Position numbers and translations under genes: made by a program. Shown here in pieces: positions 1 through 8,011 of a stretch of 64,000 nucleotides of DNA (position 1 is its first letter; every line of letters starts with the position of its first letter). The notes under the pieces were generated by a model. The model searched no databases. It had not been told where the DNA came from and was given only the letters and a program-made list of their open reading frames with translations. The stretch comes from Roseateles amylovorans (lineage in GTDB: Bacteria; Pseudomonadota; Gammaproteobacteria; Burkholderiales; Burkholderiaceae_C). The stretch spans positions 1,116,001 to 1,180,000 of the forward strand of contig NZ_CP104562.2 in the NCBI RefSeq assembly GCF_025398155.2, read 5' to 3'.

Positions 1-1315
1 GCTGTCGTCGCTTTTCTACCGGAACAAGGGCGCGTACATCGTCGGCAAGATCGTCAACGGCTTCACCGAGACACCGTTCGCGCTGCCGATCCTGCATCAG
101 GAGCGTCCCGCCGCCAAAGCGGACGTCACGACCAGCCCCCCATCAGTCGCTACGAAACCCGCCACCGGCCCCGCAGCCACTGCCGCTGCCACCGCCGCTG
201 CCACTGGGTCCGCATCACCGAAGCCGTCGTCCGGCCTGCTCTACATCGATGCGGCCTTGTTCGGCGAGGACGAACTGCTGATGCTGTTCAGTTTCGCCCG
301 GGCCTATTTCCTGGTCGACATGGAGGTGCCCAGCGCCTATGTGCAGTTCCTGCGTTCGCTGATGCCGCGCAAGCCGCGCTCGGAAATCTACGCCACGCTG
401 GGGTTGCAGAAGCAGGGCAAGAACCTCTTCTACCGCGACTTCCTCAACCACCTGCGGCACAGCAGCGACAAGTTCCGCATTGCCCCCGGCATCAAGGGCA
501 TGGTGATGCTGGTCTTCGACCTGCCGTCCTATCCGTTCGTGTTCAAGGTGATCAAGGACTTCTATCCGCCGCAGAAGGACACCACCCGCGAGCAGATCCA
601 GGCCAAGTACCTGCTGGTCAAGCAGCACGACCGCGTCGGACGGATGGCCGACACGCTGGAGTACACCCAGGTGGCATTTCCGCGCCATCGCTTCGAGGAA
701 GAGCTGATCGCCGAGCTCAAGCATTTCTGCCCGTCGCTGCTGGAAGAAAGCGGGGACGATCTGGTGATCAAGCATCTCTACATCGAGCGTCGCATGGTGC
801 CGCTCAACATCTACCTGCAGGAAGCGTCGCCCGCTCAGCTGGCGCATGCGGTGGTCGAATACGGCAACGCCATCAAGGACATGGTCGCGGCCAACATCTT
901 CCCCGGCGACATGCTGTGGAAGAACTTCGGCGTGACCCGGCATGGCAAGGTTGTCTTCTACGACTACGACGAAATCGAGTACCTGACCGACTGCCAGTTC
1001 CGCGCCGTGCCCCAGCCCCGCAACGAGGAGGAAGAGATGTCCGGCGAGATCTGGTATCAGGTCAACAAGCACGACGTCTTCCCCGAGACCTTCGGCCCGT
1101 TCCTGCTCGGCCACCCCGGCGTGCGCGACGTGTTCATGGCGCATCACGCCGATCTGCTCGACCCGGCCTTCTGGCAGGCGCACAAGCAGCGCATCCTGGC
1201 CGGCCATGTGCACGATGTCTTCCCGTATGACCCGCACAAGCGATTCCACATCCACGATACCGCGCCCGCATTGAAGGCGCCCGATCCGGAGGATCGCGAA
1301 CTGCCGATTCACTGA
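1..1315 (+). CDS. aceK: Isocitrate dehydrogenase kinase/phosphatase, 5'-truncated by window edge
   Basis: AceK phosphorylates and dephosphorylates isocitrate dehydrogenase and so controls flux into the glyoxylate shunt. Only the C-terminal ~438 residues are here, in frame from base 2; the family is usually near 580-600 residues. Recognisable pieces are [16 protein letters not shown] at the left edge, the nucleotide-binding region [13 protein letters not shown], and the kinase-like catalytic segment DMLWKNFGV followed by [12 protein letters not shown]. An Ala/Thr/Pro-rich stretch (visible residues ~34-78, bases ~101-235) sits where relatives usually go straight from the LPILH strand to the LYIDA strand; it looks like a lineage-specific linker. 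The frame stays open and the rest is intact, so the gene is probably functional. Confidence 0.95.
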   Translation, partial: LSSLFYRNKGAYIVGKIVNGFTETPFALPILHQERPAAKADVTTSPPSVATKPATGPAATAAATAAATGSASPKPSSGLLYIDAALFGEDELLMLFSFARAYFLVDMEVPSAYVQFLRSLMPRKPRSEIYATLGLQKQGKNLFYRDFLNHLRHSSDKFRIAPGIKGMVMLVFDLPSYPFVFKVIKDFYPPQKDTTREQIQAKYLLVKQHDRVGRMADTLEYTQVAFPRHRFEEELIAELKHFCPSLLEESGDDLVIKHLYIERRMVPLNIYLQEASPAQLAHAVVEYGNAIKDMVAANIFPGDMLWKNFGVTRHGKVVFYDYDEIEYLTDCQFRAVPQPRNEEEEMSGEIWYQVNKHDVFPETFGPFLLGHPGVRDVFMAHHADLLDPAFWQAHKQRILAGHVHDVFPYDPHKRFHIHDTAPALKAPDPEDRELPIH

Positions 1316-1328
1316 GTGCGACGCACGC

Positions 1329-1352
1329 ATCGCTTCATCGCTTCATCGCTTC
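1329..1352. repeat. 8-bp tandem repeat, three copies
   Basis: Three perfect copies of ATCGCTTC lie between the aceK stop and the thiolase ribosome binding site. No gene or clear terminator occupies this 79-bp gap. Confidence 0.8.
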
Positions 1353-1394
1353 ATTCTTCTACTGCTTCACCCCATTCCACTGAAGGAGACTCTC

Positions 1395-2573
1395 ATGTCC
1401 GATCCCATCGTCATCGTTTCTGCCGCCCGCACCCCGATCGGCGGCCTGCTGGGCGACTTCTCCGGGCTCGCGGCCTGGGAGCTGGGCGCCGTGGCGATCA
1501 AGGCCGCCGTCGAGCGTGCCGGCGTGTCGACCGACGCCATCAATGAAGCCTTCATCGGCAACTGCCTGATGGCCGGCCAGGGCCAGGCGCCGGCGCGCCA
1601 GGCGGTGCTCAAGGCGGGTCTGCCGCAGTCGGTCGGTGCGGTGACGCTGTCGAAGATGTGCGGTGCCGGCATGCGCGCGGTCATGTTCGCGCACGACACG
1701 CTCAAGGCCGAGAGTGCCGAGATCCTGATCGCCGGCGGCATGGAGTCCATGACCAATGCGCCGCATTTGATGTTTGCGCGCAAGGGCGTCAAATACGGCG
1801 TGGCGCAGATGTACGACCACATGGCGCTGGACGGTCTGGAAGACGCTTACGAGCGCGGCAAGGCCATGGGCGTTTTCGCCGAACAATGCGTCGACAAGTA
1901 CGCCTTCACTCGCGAGGCTCAGGACCAGTTCGCGATCTCGTCTACCGAGCGCAGCAAGCGCGCGAACGAAGACGGCAGCTTCGCCTGGGAAATCGCGCCG
2001 GTGACCCTTGCCGGCAAGGGCGGCGAAACGGTGATCTCGCGCGACGAGCAGCCGTTCAAGGCCAAGCTCGACAAGATCCCGACCCTCAAGCCGGCCTTCA
2101 AGAAGGACGGCAGCATCACCGCAGCCACCTCGTCGTCGATCAGCGACGGCGCGGCGGCGATGGTGCTGATGCGCGAGTCCACCGCCCGTCGCCTGGGCGT
2201 GACGCCGGTGGCGCGGCTGGTCGGCACCGCCGTGCATGCGAATGCGCCGGAATGGTTCACCACCGCCCCGGTGGGTGCGATCCAGAAGCTGTTGGCCAAG
2301 AACGGCTGGGAGGCCAAGAGCGTCGACCTGTGGGAAGTCAACGAAGCCTTCGCCGCGGTGACCATGGCGGCGATGGCGGAGTTCAAGCTCCCGCACGAGA
2401 TCGTCAACGTCAACGGCGGCGCGGTGGCCTTGGGCCATCCGATCGGCGCCTCCGGCGCGCGCATCATCGTCACGCTGCTGGGCGCGCTGAAGCACCGCGG
2501 CCTCAAGCGCGGCGTGGCCGCACTGTGCATCGGCGGCGGCGAAGCGACGGCTGTCGGCGTGGAACTGATCTGA
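1395..2573 (+). CDS. Acetyl-CoA C-acyltransferase (thiolase)
   Basis: A 392-residue thiolase that forms or cleaves acyl-CoA by Claisen chemistry. The family triad is visible: nucleophile Cys89 in SKMCGAGMRA, His348 in ALGHPIGASGARI and Cys378 in CIGGGEATAVG; NEAFAAV is also present. Length and residue numbering match biosynthetic and degradative acetoacetyl-CoA thiolases. A strong AAGGAG precedes the ATG. It heads a same-strand run with a short ORF, an SDR and an acyl-CoA dehydrogenase, which argues for a catabolic role (fatty or branched-chain acyl-CoA) rather than polyhydroxybutyrate synthesis, since no phaB or phaC is nearby. Chain-length specificity cannot be read from the sequence. Confidence 0.93.
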   Translation: MSDPIVIVSAARTPIGGLLGDFSGLAAWELGAVAIKAAVERAGVSTDAINEAFIGNCLMAGQGQAPARQAVLKAGLPQSVGAVTLSKMCGAGMRAVMFAHDTLKAESAEILIAGGMESMTNAPHLMFARKGVKYGVAQMYDHMALDGLEDAYERGKAMGVFAEQCVDKYAFTREAQDQFAISSTERSKRANEDGSFAWEIAPVTLAGKGGETVISRDEQPFKAKLDKIPTLKPAFKKDGSITAATSSSISDGAAAMVLMRESTARRLGVTPVARLVGTAVHANAPEWFTTAPVGAIQKLLAKNGWEAKSVDLWEVNEAFAAVTMAAMAEFKLPHEIVNVNGGAVALGHPIGASGARIIVTLLGALKHRGLKRGVAALCIGGGEATAVGVELI

Positions 2574-2734
2574 TGCGCGACCTTCTTCTGATGAAGTCGC
2601 CTGAATGCGTGCGGCCGATGGCGGCGACGCGGGCAGCGCTGACGGTGATGTGGGCGCTGAATGCGCTGCACTTGCGTGGCGTTCAGCGGGTTCACGTGGC
2701 CGACGCGATTGTGGATGCGGGAGGCGCGGCATGA
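2573..2734 (+). CDS. Small hypothetical protein, 53 aa, translationally coupled on both sides
   Basis: A 53-codon ORF begins at an ATG inside the thiolase stop (TGATG) and ends at a TGA inside the next start (ATGA). Without it there would be a 157-bp gap in an otherwise tight operon. The product is MRDLLLMKSPECV followed by an alanine-rich helix-like middle and the tail VADAIVDAGGAA; there is no signal peptide, membrane segment or recognised domain. The double overlap is the only real evidence that it is translated. It could equally be an upstream ORF whose translation feeds ribosomes to the SDR start. Confidence 0.45.
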   Translation: MRDLLLMKSPECVRPMAATRAALTVMWALNALHLRGVQRVHVADAIVDAGGAA

Positions 2735-3399
2735 CGCAGATCCTGATCATCGGCGCCTCGCGCGGCATTGGCCTGGAGCTGGTCCGCCAGCACCGGGAAT
2801 CCGGCGACACGGTGGTGGCGACCGCGCGCGACGAGGAAAGCCTCACGCGCCTGCGCGCGCTGGGCGCGACCGCCATCAAGCTGGATGTGTCGGACGTGGT
2901 CAGCATCGCCGGCCTGGCCTGGCAGCTCGACGGTTTCCAGTTCGACCGGGTGATGTATGTGGCGGGTGTCTACGGTCCGCGCACGCTCGGCTTGCAGCCG
3001 CCCAGCGTGGTCGATTTCGATGCGGTGATGCACACCAATGTGCTGGGACCGATGCGGGTGCTGCCGCAGCTGATGGATGCGCTGGCACCGGATGCGCGCA
3101 TCGGCATCGTGTCGTCGCGCATGGGCTCGTTGACCTTGCGGGCGAACTCGGCGGGCTGGGTCTATCGCGCGTCGAAGGCGGCAGTGAACTCGGTGATGAA
3201 GGACATTGCGCTGTCGCTCGATGGCCGGGCGCTGTGCGTGAGCCTGCATCCCGGCTGGGTGAAAACCGACATGGGCGGCCAGGAGGCCGACATCGACGTC
3301 CAGACCAGCGCGGCCTGCCTGCGCCGGGTACTGGACGGTCTGAAGGCCGGCGACAACGGCGCCTTTCTCAATTACGACGGCAGTCCGCTGCCTTGGTAA
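2731..3399 (+). CDS. Short-chain dehydrogenase/reductase (C-factor-like)
   Basis: A 222-residue classical-fold SDR. The cofactor motif GASRGIG (residues 8-14), the NTNVLGP-type segment with Asn103, Ser128/129 and the catalytic Tyr145-x-x-x-Lys149 (YRASK) are all present, as is the downstream HPGWVKTDMGG loop. It is shorter than the common 245-260-residue SDRs and resembles the CsgA/C-factor-like subgroup. The substrate is unknown. Its position between a thiolase and an acyl-CoA dehydrogenase suggests oxidation or reduction of an acyl or hydroxyacyl intermediate. The start overlaps the preceding small ORF by 4 bp. Confidence 0.88.
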   Translation: MTQILIIGASRGIGLELVRQHRESGDTVVATARDEESLTRLRALGATAIKLDVSDVVSIAGLAWQLDGFQFDRVMYVAGVYGPRTLGLQPPSVVDFDAVMHTNVLGPMRVLPQLMDALAPDARIGIVSSRMGSLTLRANSAGWVYRASKAAVNSVMKDIALSLDGRALCVSLHPGWVKTDMGGQEADIDVQTSAACLRRVLDGLKAGDNGAFLNYDGSPLPW

Positions 3400-3513
3400 C
3401 GGCTCGGCACGGGCCTGGCGCGGCGGCCACAAGCGGCCCGCAGGCACCGTGTCTTCCGCGCCCCTGCGGGGGCGCTCTCCTCTGAACGATCCGTCGATCC
3501 GGGTCGCACCGAC

Positions 3514-4644
3514 ATGCTGCTTTCCGAAGACCATCGCGCCGTGCAGGACGCCGTCCGCGCCTATGTGCAAGACCAGATCGCACCGAAGGCGGCCGCCTGG
3601 GACAAGTCCCATCACTTTCCCGCCGAGGAACTGAAGGGCCTGGCCGCGCTCGGCTGCTACGGCGTGGCCGTGCCGACCGAGTACGACGGCGCGGGCCTGG
3701 ACTACCTGGCCTTGGCCATCATCCTGGAGGAGATCGGCGCCGGCGATGGTGCCACCTCCACCGTGGTCAGCGTGAACAACTGTCCGGTGTGCAGCATCCT
3801 GATGGCCTTCGGCAACGAGGATCAGAAGACGCGCTTCCTCAAGCCGCTGGCACGCGGCGACATGCTGGGCGCGTTCTGCCTGACCGAGCCGCATGTCGGC
3901 TCCGAAGCGGGCGGACTGAAGACCACCGCGGTGCGCGATGGCGATGACTACCTGCTCAATGGCGTCAAGCAATTCATCACCAGCGGCAAGAACGGCGATG
4001 TGGCGATCGTGATGGCGGTGACCGACAAGGCCGCCGGCAAGAAGGGCATCAGCGCCTTCCTGGTCCCGACGAACGCGCCGGGCTATGTCGTTGCACGCAT
4101 CGAGGACAAGATGGGCCAGCACGCCAGCGACACTGCGCAGATCCTGTTCGAGAACTGCCGCGTGCCGGCCGCCAATCGGCTCGGCGAGGAGGGCCAGGGG
4201 CTGAAGATCGCGTTGTCCGGCCTGGAGGGCGGTCGCATCGGCATTGCGTCGCAAGCCGTCGGCATGGCGCGCGCGGCCTTCGAGGCGGCGCTCAAGTACA
4301 GCAAGGAGCGCGTGGCCTTCGGTGTGCCGATCTTCGAGCACCAGGCGATGCAGCACAAGCTCGCGGACATGGCCACGCAGATCGAAGCCGCGCGACAGCT
4401 GATCTGGCATGCGGCGAGCTTGAAGGATGCCGGACAGCCCTGCCTGAAGGAAGCGGCGATGGCCAAGCTGTTTGCCAGCGAGATGGCGGAGAAGGTCTGC
4501 TCCGCAGCCATCCAGGTACACGGGGGCTACGGCTATGTGAGCGACTTCCCGGTCGAGCGGATCTACCGCGATGTGCGGGTCACGCAGATCTACGAAGGGA
4601 CATCGGAAGTCCAGAAGATCCTGATCGGGCGGGCGCTGGCCTGA
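3514..4644 (+). CDS. Acyl-CoA dehydrogenase
   Basis: A 376-residue FAD-dependent acyl-CoA dehydrogenase that introduces the alpha,beta double bond into acyl-CoA and passes electrons to ETF. The signature CLTEPHVGSEAG (FAD and substrate contact), the QAMQHKLADM helix and the C-terminal IYEGTSEVQK are present; Glu361 in that last motif is the expected catalytic base of short- and medium-chain enzymes. It lies 114 bp after the SDR on the same strand, probably the last gene of the thiolase-SDR catabolic unit. Short-chain or branched-chain specificity is likely from size but not proven. Confidence 0.93.
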   Translation: MLLSEDHRAVQDAVRAYVQDQIAPKAAAWDKSHHFPAEELKGLAALGCYGVAVPTEYDGAGLDYLALAIILEEIGAGDGATSTVVSVNNCPVCSILMAFGNEDQKTRFLKPLARGDMLGAFCLTEPHVGSEAGGLKTTAVRDGDDYLLNGVKQFITSGKNGDVAIVMAVTDKAAGKKGISAFLVPTNAPGYVVARIEDKMGQHASDTAQILFENCRVPAANRLGEEGQGLKIALSGLEGGRIGIASQAVGMARAAFEAALKYSKERVAFGVPIFEHQAMQHKLADMATQIEAARQLIWHAASLKDAGQPCLKEAAMAKLFASEMAEKVCSAAIQVHGGYGYVSDFPVERIYRDVRVTQIYEGTSEVQKILIGRALA

Positions 4645-4705
4645 GCGGCTGGGCCGCTGCGGGTCGCGGTGATGCAGGCCGGGCTGGCGCCCGGGAATGC
4701 GCCAC

Positions 4706-5146
4706 TCAGTGAAGCGTGCAGGCTTGGGCCTGGGGGATGCGATAGAGCGCCCACTCCACGGTGTCGTCGTCCTTGTGAAAGATGTCCAGCGCGGTGTTGA
4801 TGAGGTCGGTCTTCTCATCCTCCAGGACGCTGAGGGCGACCTCGAACAACGCCAATTGAAGCTGGAGGTCGAGCGGGCGCTCGGAGTTCAGGCAGACCAG
4901 CCCGGCGTGAAGGTCCACTTTGGCATGCTCGCCGCCGAGCTGCCCGGGGCCATGACCGCGAAAGTCGACCGAGTTGCCGGTGACCAGTGTGAAGTCTTCT
5001 GCGATCACATGCTGCATCAGCCGGTAGTCCTTCGTCCCGGCCCAGCCTCGGTTGCGCACGCAGGTCGACTCCACATGGCCTGCGGCCACTGCGATGCGGA
5101 CCAGTTCCGGCGAGAGGCATTCGTCAATCAGGAACTTGAAGATCAT
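4706..5146 (-). CDS. DUF5615 PIN-like protein, probable toxin of a TA pair
   Basis: A 146-residue protein with the DUF5615 (PIN-like) start FKFLIDECLSPEL, in which Asp and Glu correspond to the first acidic cluster of the fold, and a later LVTGNSVDF that fits the second. In this family the gene normally lies just downstream of a DUF433 gene, and the pair is predicted to be a toxin-antitoxin module. That arrangement is seen here: its ATG overlaps the DUF433 stop by 4 bp. The C-terminal third (to ~146) is longer than the minimal domain. Ribonuclease activity is inferred from the fold only. Confidence 0.75.
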   Translation of the reverse strand: MIFKFLIDECLSPELVRIAVAAGHVESTCVRNRGWAGTKDYRLMQHVIAEDFTLVTGNSVDFRGHGPGQLGGEHAKVDLHAGLVCLNSERPLDLQLQLALFEVALSVLEDEKTDLINTALDIFHKDDDTVEWALYRIPQAQACTLH

Positions 5147-5820
5147 GGGAGCCGTTTCTTCAGCATTCGTTGGCCCCGCTTCAGTGGCTCCGCAGGATGG
5201 ATATCGTTCAGGCGGCGTGGCCGGCCTCGACGCGGGTGCGCGTCGTAGAAGATCTGAGCGGCCTCGATATGGGCTGGCGTGAGAAACGGGTAGGCGAGCT
5301 GCAGGCGCAGCGGGTCGATCGCGGCCTGAATCGACGCCAGCACATGCTCGATCGGCACGCGGGTTCCCGCAAAGCAGGGGACGCCCCCCATCACCTCGGG
5401 ATCCTCCAGGATAAGCTTGCCGGCGTTGTCGACCTCCCTGGCGCGGCTGGCCGCCTCGCAGACATAGCCCCAGATATCGATGACCACGCCGCGACCGGGC
5501 GTGGCGACGGTCCAGTCAATCGCAGCGTCGGAGACGAACTGCAGCGCAAACAGTTGGTCGCGCACCTGTGACTGCTCCAGGCGAGCGGTGACGTCGGCCA
5601 GCACCTGCTTTCGCGCCGCTGCGAGCAGCACGGCATCGGTGGCGAAGAAGAAGTTGGCATAGGCGGCCATGAGCCGCGCCACGGTTCTCGCGCCGTTCTC
5701 TTTTCGAAACAGCGACGAGGGAACCAACTCTTCGTCCACGAGTCGATTCATCTGTGCCGCACTGACGCCGCCGATGTAGGCCGCTTCGGCAGCTGGAACA
5801 AAGGGGAGTGAGGTGATCAT
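5143..5820 (-). CDS. DUF433-domain protein, probable antitoxin/autoregulator
   Basis: A 225-residue protein. The C-terminal part (about 135-190) carries the DUF433 pattern LILEDPEVMGGVPCFAGTRVPIEHVLASI, a small helix-turn-helix-like domain. The N-terminal ~60 residues (GGVSAAQMNRLVDEELVPSS) look like a MerR-type helix-turn-helix used for DNA binding. It is translated ahead of the DUF5615 gene with a 4-bp overlap, the usual antitoxin-first order. A perfect 8-bp-arm palindrome overlaps its Shine-Dalgarno, consistent with self-repression. A good SD (GAAGGAA) supports this start. Confidence 0.75.
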   Translation of the reverse strand: MITSLPFVPAAEAAYIGGVSAAQMNRLVDEELVPSSLFRKENGARTVARLMAAYANFFFATDAVLLAAARKQVLADVTARLEQSQVRDQLFALQFVSDAAIDWTVATPGRGVVIDIWGYVCEAASRAREVDNAGKLILEDPEVMGGVPCFAGTRVPIEHVLASIQAAIDPLRLQLAYPFLTPAHIEAAQIFYDAHPRRGRPRRLNDIHPAEPLKRGQRMLKKRLP

Positions 5821-5826
5821 GATATT

Positions 5827-5846
5827 CCTTCTGAGTGTTCAGAAGG
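5827..5846. promoter_or_regulatory. Palindromic operator overlapping the RBS of the DUF433/DUF5615 operon
   Basis: A perfect inverted repeat CCTTCTGA-GTGT-TCAGAAGG, flanked by ATAT on both sides, sits 6 bp upstream of the antitoxin ATG and covers its SD. On the minus strand TATACC (5845-5850) could be the -10 element and TTGACG (5866-5871) the -35, although 15 bp between them is short. Binding here would block both transcription and ribosome loading, typical of toxin-antitoxin autoregulation. Confidence 0.65.
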
Positions 5847-5995
5847 TATATGACGGCATGCGATCCGTCAAGCCGATCGGCCCGATCGACGACCGACCGA
5901 CCGGACCAGCGCGATCGTCGCTCTCGCCCACGGGTCCGACGATGGGTGGCAAACCCCTTTGTGAAACGTTGTCCCCAGGGCGCGCCCCGGTCATT

Positions 5996-6700
5996 TCACT
6001 CGTCGTCGCCCAACCCGAGCGCCCACAACCGGGCGGCGGCCTCGAACATCGACGGCGCGCTGCCAAGCGACTTCGGATCGCTCGCCAGCGCCAGCCACGC
6101 CAAGGTGTCATGGTGGCTGCCGGGCAGTCGGTCCCGGGAGCGTTCCTCCACCAGCCAGGCGTGCAGCGCGGCGTACTGGTCGGGATGCCGCTGAAGCGTC
6201 CACGCCAGCGCGACCAGATCGCCGTAGCCCTCTTCACGGCGCGTCGATTTCATCGAGAGATACGCGCGTTCCAGCTCCGGGCTCAGGCCCACGGGCGGGC
6301 GGTCCGCACTGAAGCCGGCGGGCAGGCCGTACCAGACGCCATCCAGATAACGTCGGCAGTGACCCAGCTCATGCGCGGCCATCAATTCGAGGGCGCTGTC
6401 GGTGAGGGCCGAGGGAATGCGGTCCAGTGTGGCTTGCCCCTCCGGGTTGCCGCGCAGGCTCAGCACCAGCTTGCAGCGACCCTGGAGATAGCCGAGCGCC
6501 AGCGGTGCCGCATCGGGCGCATCCTGTGGCTGGACGACGATGTCCAGCGGAAGTCCGGTCGCCCGGGCCCGCTGGATCACCGGCGACATGCCCGCGATCC
6601 AGCGTTGCTCCAGCGCGGTCAGACCGGTGGCCTGCACGGCAGCACTCCAGGTCCACACCGCCAGCACGGCCCAGATCCTCAGCGACTTGTTCATTCCCAT
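5996..6700 (-). CDS. Secreted HExxH protein, putative zinc metallopeptidase
   Basis: A 234-residue protein with an N-terminal signal peptide (MNKSLRIWAVLAVWTWSAAVQA, cut after AVQA). The mature part holds AAHELGHCRRYL, a zinc-binding HExxH, and about 45 residues later STRREEGYGDLVALAW, which may give the third ligand in the way E-x-x-x-D motifs do in gluzincin-like peptidases. No family name can be given with confidence. Several starts are possible (GTG 6703, ATG 6700, ATG 6694) and all give the same signal peptide. The gene is alone, 175 bp upstream of the DUF433 operon on the same strand. Confidence 0.65.
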   Translation of the reverse strand: MGMNKSLRIWAVLAVWTWSAAVQATGLTALEQRWIAGMSPVIQRARATGLPLDIVVQPQDAPDAAPLALGYLQGRCKLVLSLRGNPEGQATLDRIPSALTDSALELMAAHELGHCRRYLDGVWYGLPAGFSADRPPVGLSPELERAYLSMKSTRREEGYGDLVALAWTLQRHPDQYAALHAWLVEERSRDRLPGSHHDTLAWLALASDPKSLGSAPSMFEAAARLWALGLGDDE

Positions 6701-6910
6701 CACGGCTCGCTTGCGTTGCGTGAGCCTTCATGGTGAGGCGCGACGGCGGTCCGTGCGCACCGGTCGCCGCCTCAAGACCGAGGCGCGCGTGAAGGGTTTC
6801 GCGCTTGCCCGCACTGAGGCACGCGCGCGATGAACGCGTGCATCGATGACCGATCGCGGGATGCGCGGTCCGCTGACAGCGTCCGTGAAGAAAGCCCGAC
6901 ACGTGTTCGC

Positions 6911-6946
6911 GTCGCGCAATCAAGGTCGCGCAATCAAGGTCGCGCA
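6911..6946. repeat. 14-bp tandem repeat, 2.6 copies
   Basis: Two perfect copies of GTCGCGCAATCAAG followed by an 8-bp partial copy, in noncoding DNA. Confidence 0.8.
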
Positions 6947-6960
6947 GGACAGGCGACGCC

Positions 6961-6986
6961 GATGGATGACGTCGATGGATGACGTC
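6961..6986. repeat. 13-bp tandem repeat, two copies
   Basis: Two perfect adjacent copies of GATGGATGACGTC, 15 bp after the 14-bp repeat. Confidence 0.75.
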
Positions 6987-7099
6987 GACGAGTGACGCCG
7001 CTGGCGGCCGCACCTGAGCGACGCGGACGGGCCGACGAGAGGCGCTCGGACCGATGCGCGCGACGCGCCGCGATGGGTCTCGGCACGGGCCTGGCGTCG

Positions 7100-8011
7100 C
7101 TAACCGAGCGCCGTGTCCAACACCATCATCAGCGCGAAGCCCAACATCAGGCCTTGCGTCGCCCAGCGTTCATGGCCCTTGCGGTGAGATTCGGGAATGA
7201 TCTCGTGGCTGATGACGAACAGCATCGCGCCGGCTGCGAAGCCCAGGCCCCAGGGCAGCAGCATCGGCCAGACCGAGACCACCCAGGCACCCAGCACCGC
7301 CCCCACCGGTTCCACCAGGCCCGAGGCGGCACCGACCGCGACCGATCGGGTGCGTGAGAAGCCGATGCTCATCAGCGCCACCGCAATGACGAAGCCTTCC
7401 GGCACGTCCTGGATGGCAATGGCCAGACTCAGCCCGCCCGCCGCGACCGGATCACCGGCGGCGAAGGCCACGCCCATGGCCAGGCCCTCGGGCAGGTTGT
7501 GCAAGGTCACTGCGATCACGAACAGCGTGGTGCGCCGCAGCCGTTTGGCATCCATGCCTTCGCGGCCCTTGATGAAATGCTCATGCGGCAGCCAGCGGTC
7601 CATCGCCATCAAGGCCCAGGCGCCCAGCAGCACCGCCACGGCCATCAGCGAGGCGGCACCGCTGGCACTGGTGTGCTCGCGTGCCGCGCTCAGGCCCGGC
7701 AGGATCAGGGAGAAGGAGCAGGCCGCCAGCATCACGCCGGCACCGAAGCCCATCAGCGCGTCCTGGCTTCGGTCCGAGAGGCTGCGCGTGCCCAGCGCCG
7801 GCAGCGTGCCGAGCGCCGTGGCCGCCGCGGCGATCAGTCCCGCCTGAAGCGCCATCGCCATGACGGACGGTGCGCCACCGGCTTGCATCAGCGTCCAGCC
7901 GTGATGCAGCAGCAATGCGCCACCCAGCAGCAGGACGGCCAGGCCCAGGCCGTCGCGCCAGCGCAGGCGGCGACGCGAGTCGGTCGAGGCGATCGTGTCA
8001 GAGTCCGCCAT
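7100..8011 (-). CDS. ZIP-family metal transporter (GufA-like)
   Basis: A 303-residue inner-membrane protein with about eight hydrophobic segments. The ZIP metal-site signatures are clear: TLHNLPEGLAMG in the TM4 position and IQDVPEGFVIA in TM5, plus the ISHEIIPESHR motif of the GufA subgroup. A loop with HEHFIKGRE fits the metal-rich cytoplasmic loop. It should import Zn2+, Fe2+ or Mn2+. It starts 14 bp inside the fumC 3' end and is the third gene of an operon with a Fur-like operator. The same pairing of fumC with a ZIP gene in the Fur operon of Pseudomonas argues for import during iron limitation. Confidence 0.88.
   Translation of the reverse strand: MADSDTIASTDSRRRLRWRDGLGLAVLLLGGALLLHHGWTLMQAGGAPSVMAMALQAGLIAAAATALGTLPALGTRSLSDRSQDALMGFGAGVMLAACSFSLILPGLSAAREHTSASGAASLMAVAVLLGAWALMAMDRWLPHEHFIKGREGMDAKRLRRTTLFVIAVTLHNLPEGLAMGVAFAAGDPVAAGGLSLAIAIQDVPEGFVIAVALMSIGFSRTRSVAVGAASGLVEPVGAVLGAWVVSVWPMLLPWGLGFAAGAMLFVISHEIIPESHRKGHERWATQGLMLGFALMMVLDTALG

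Larger units (their letters stand above)
6704..7099. other. 396-bp intergenic region with short tandem repeats
   Basis: No convincing gene is present. Two small tandem repeats are visible: GTCGCGCAATCAAG at 6911-6946 (2.6 copies) and GATGGATGACGTC at 6961-6986 (2 copies). It holds the promoter of the HExxH gene and the end of the fumC-ZIP transcript, but no clear intrinsic terminator was found. Confidence 0.6.
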
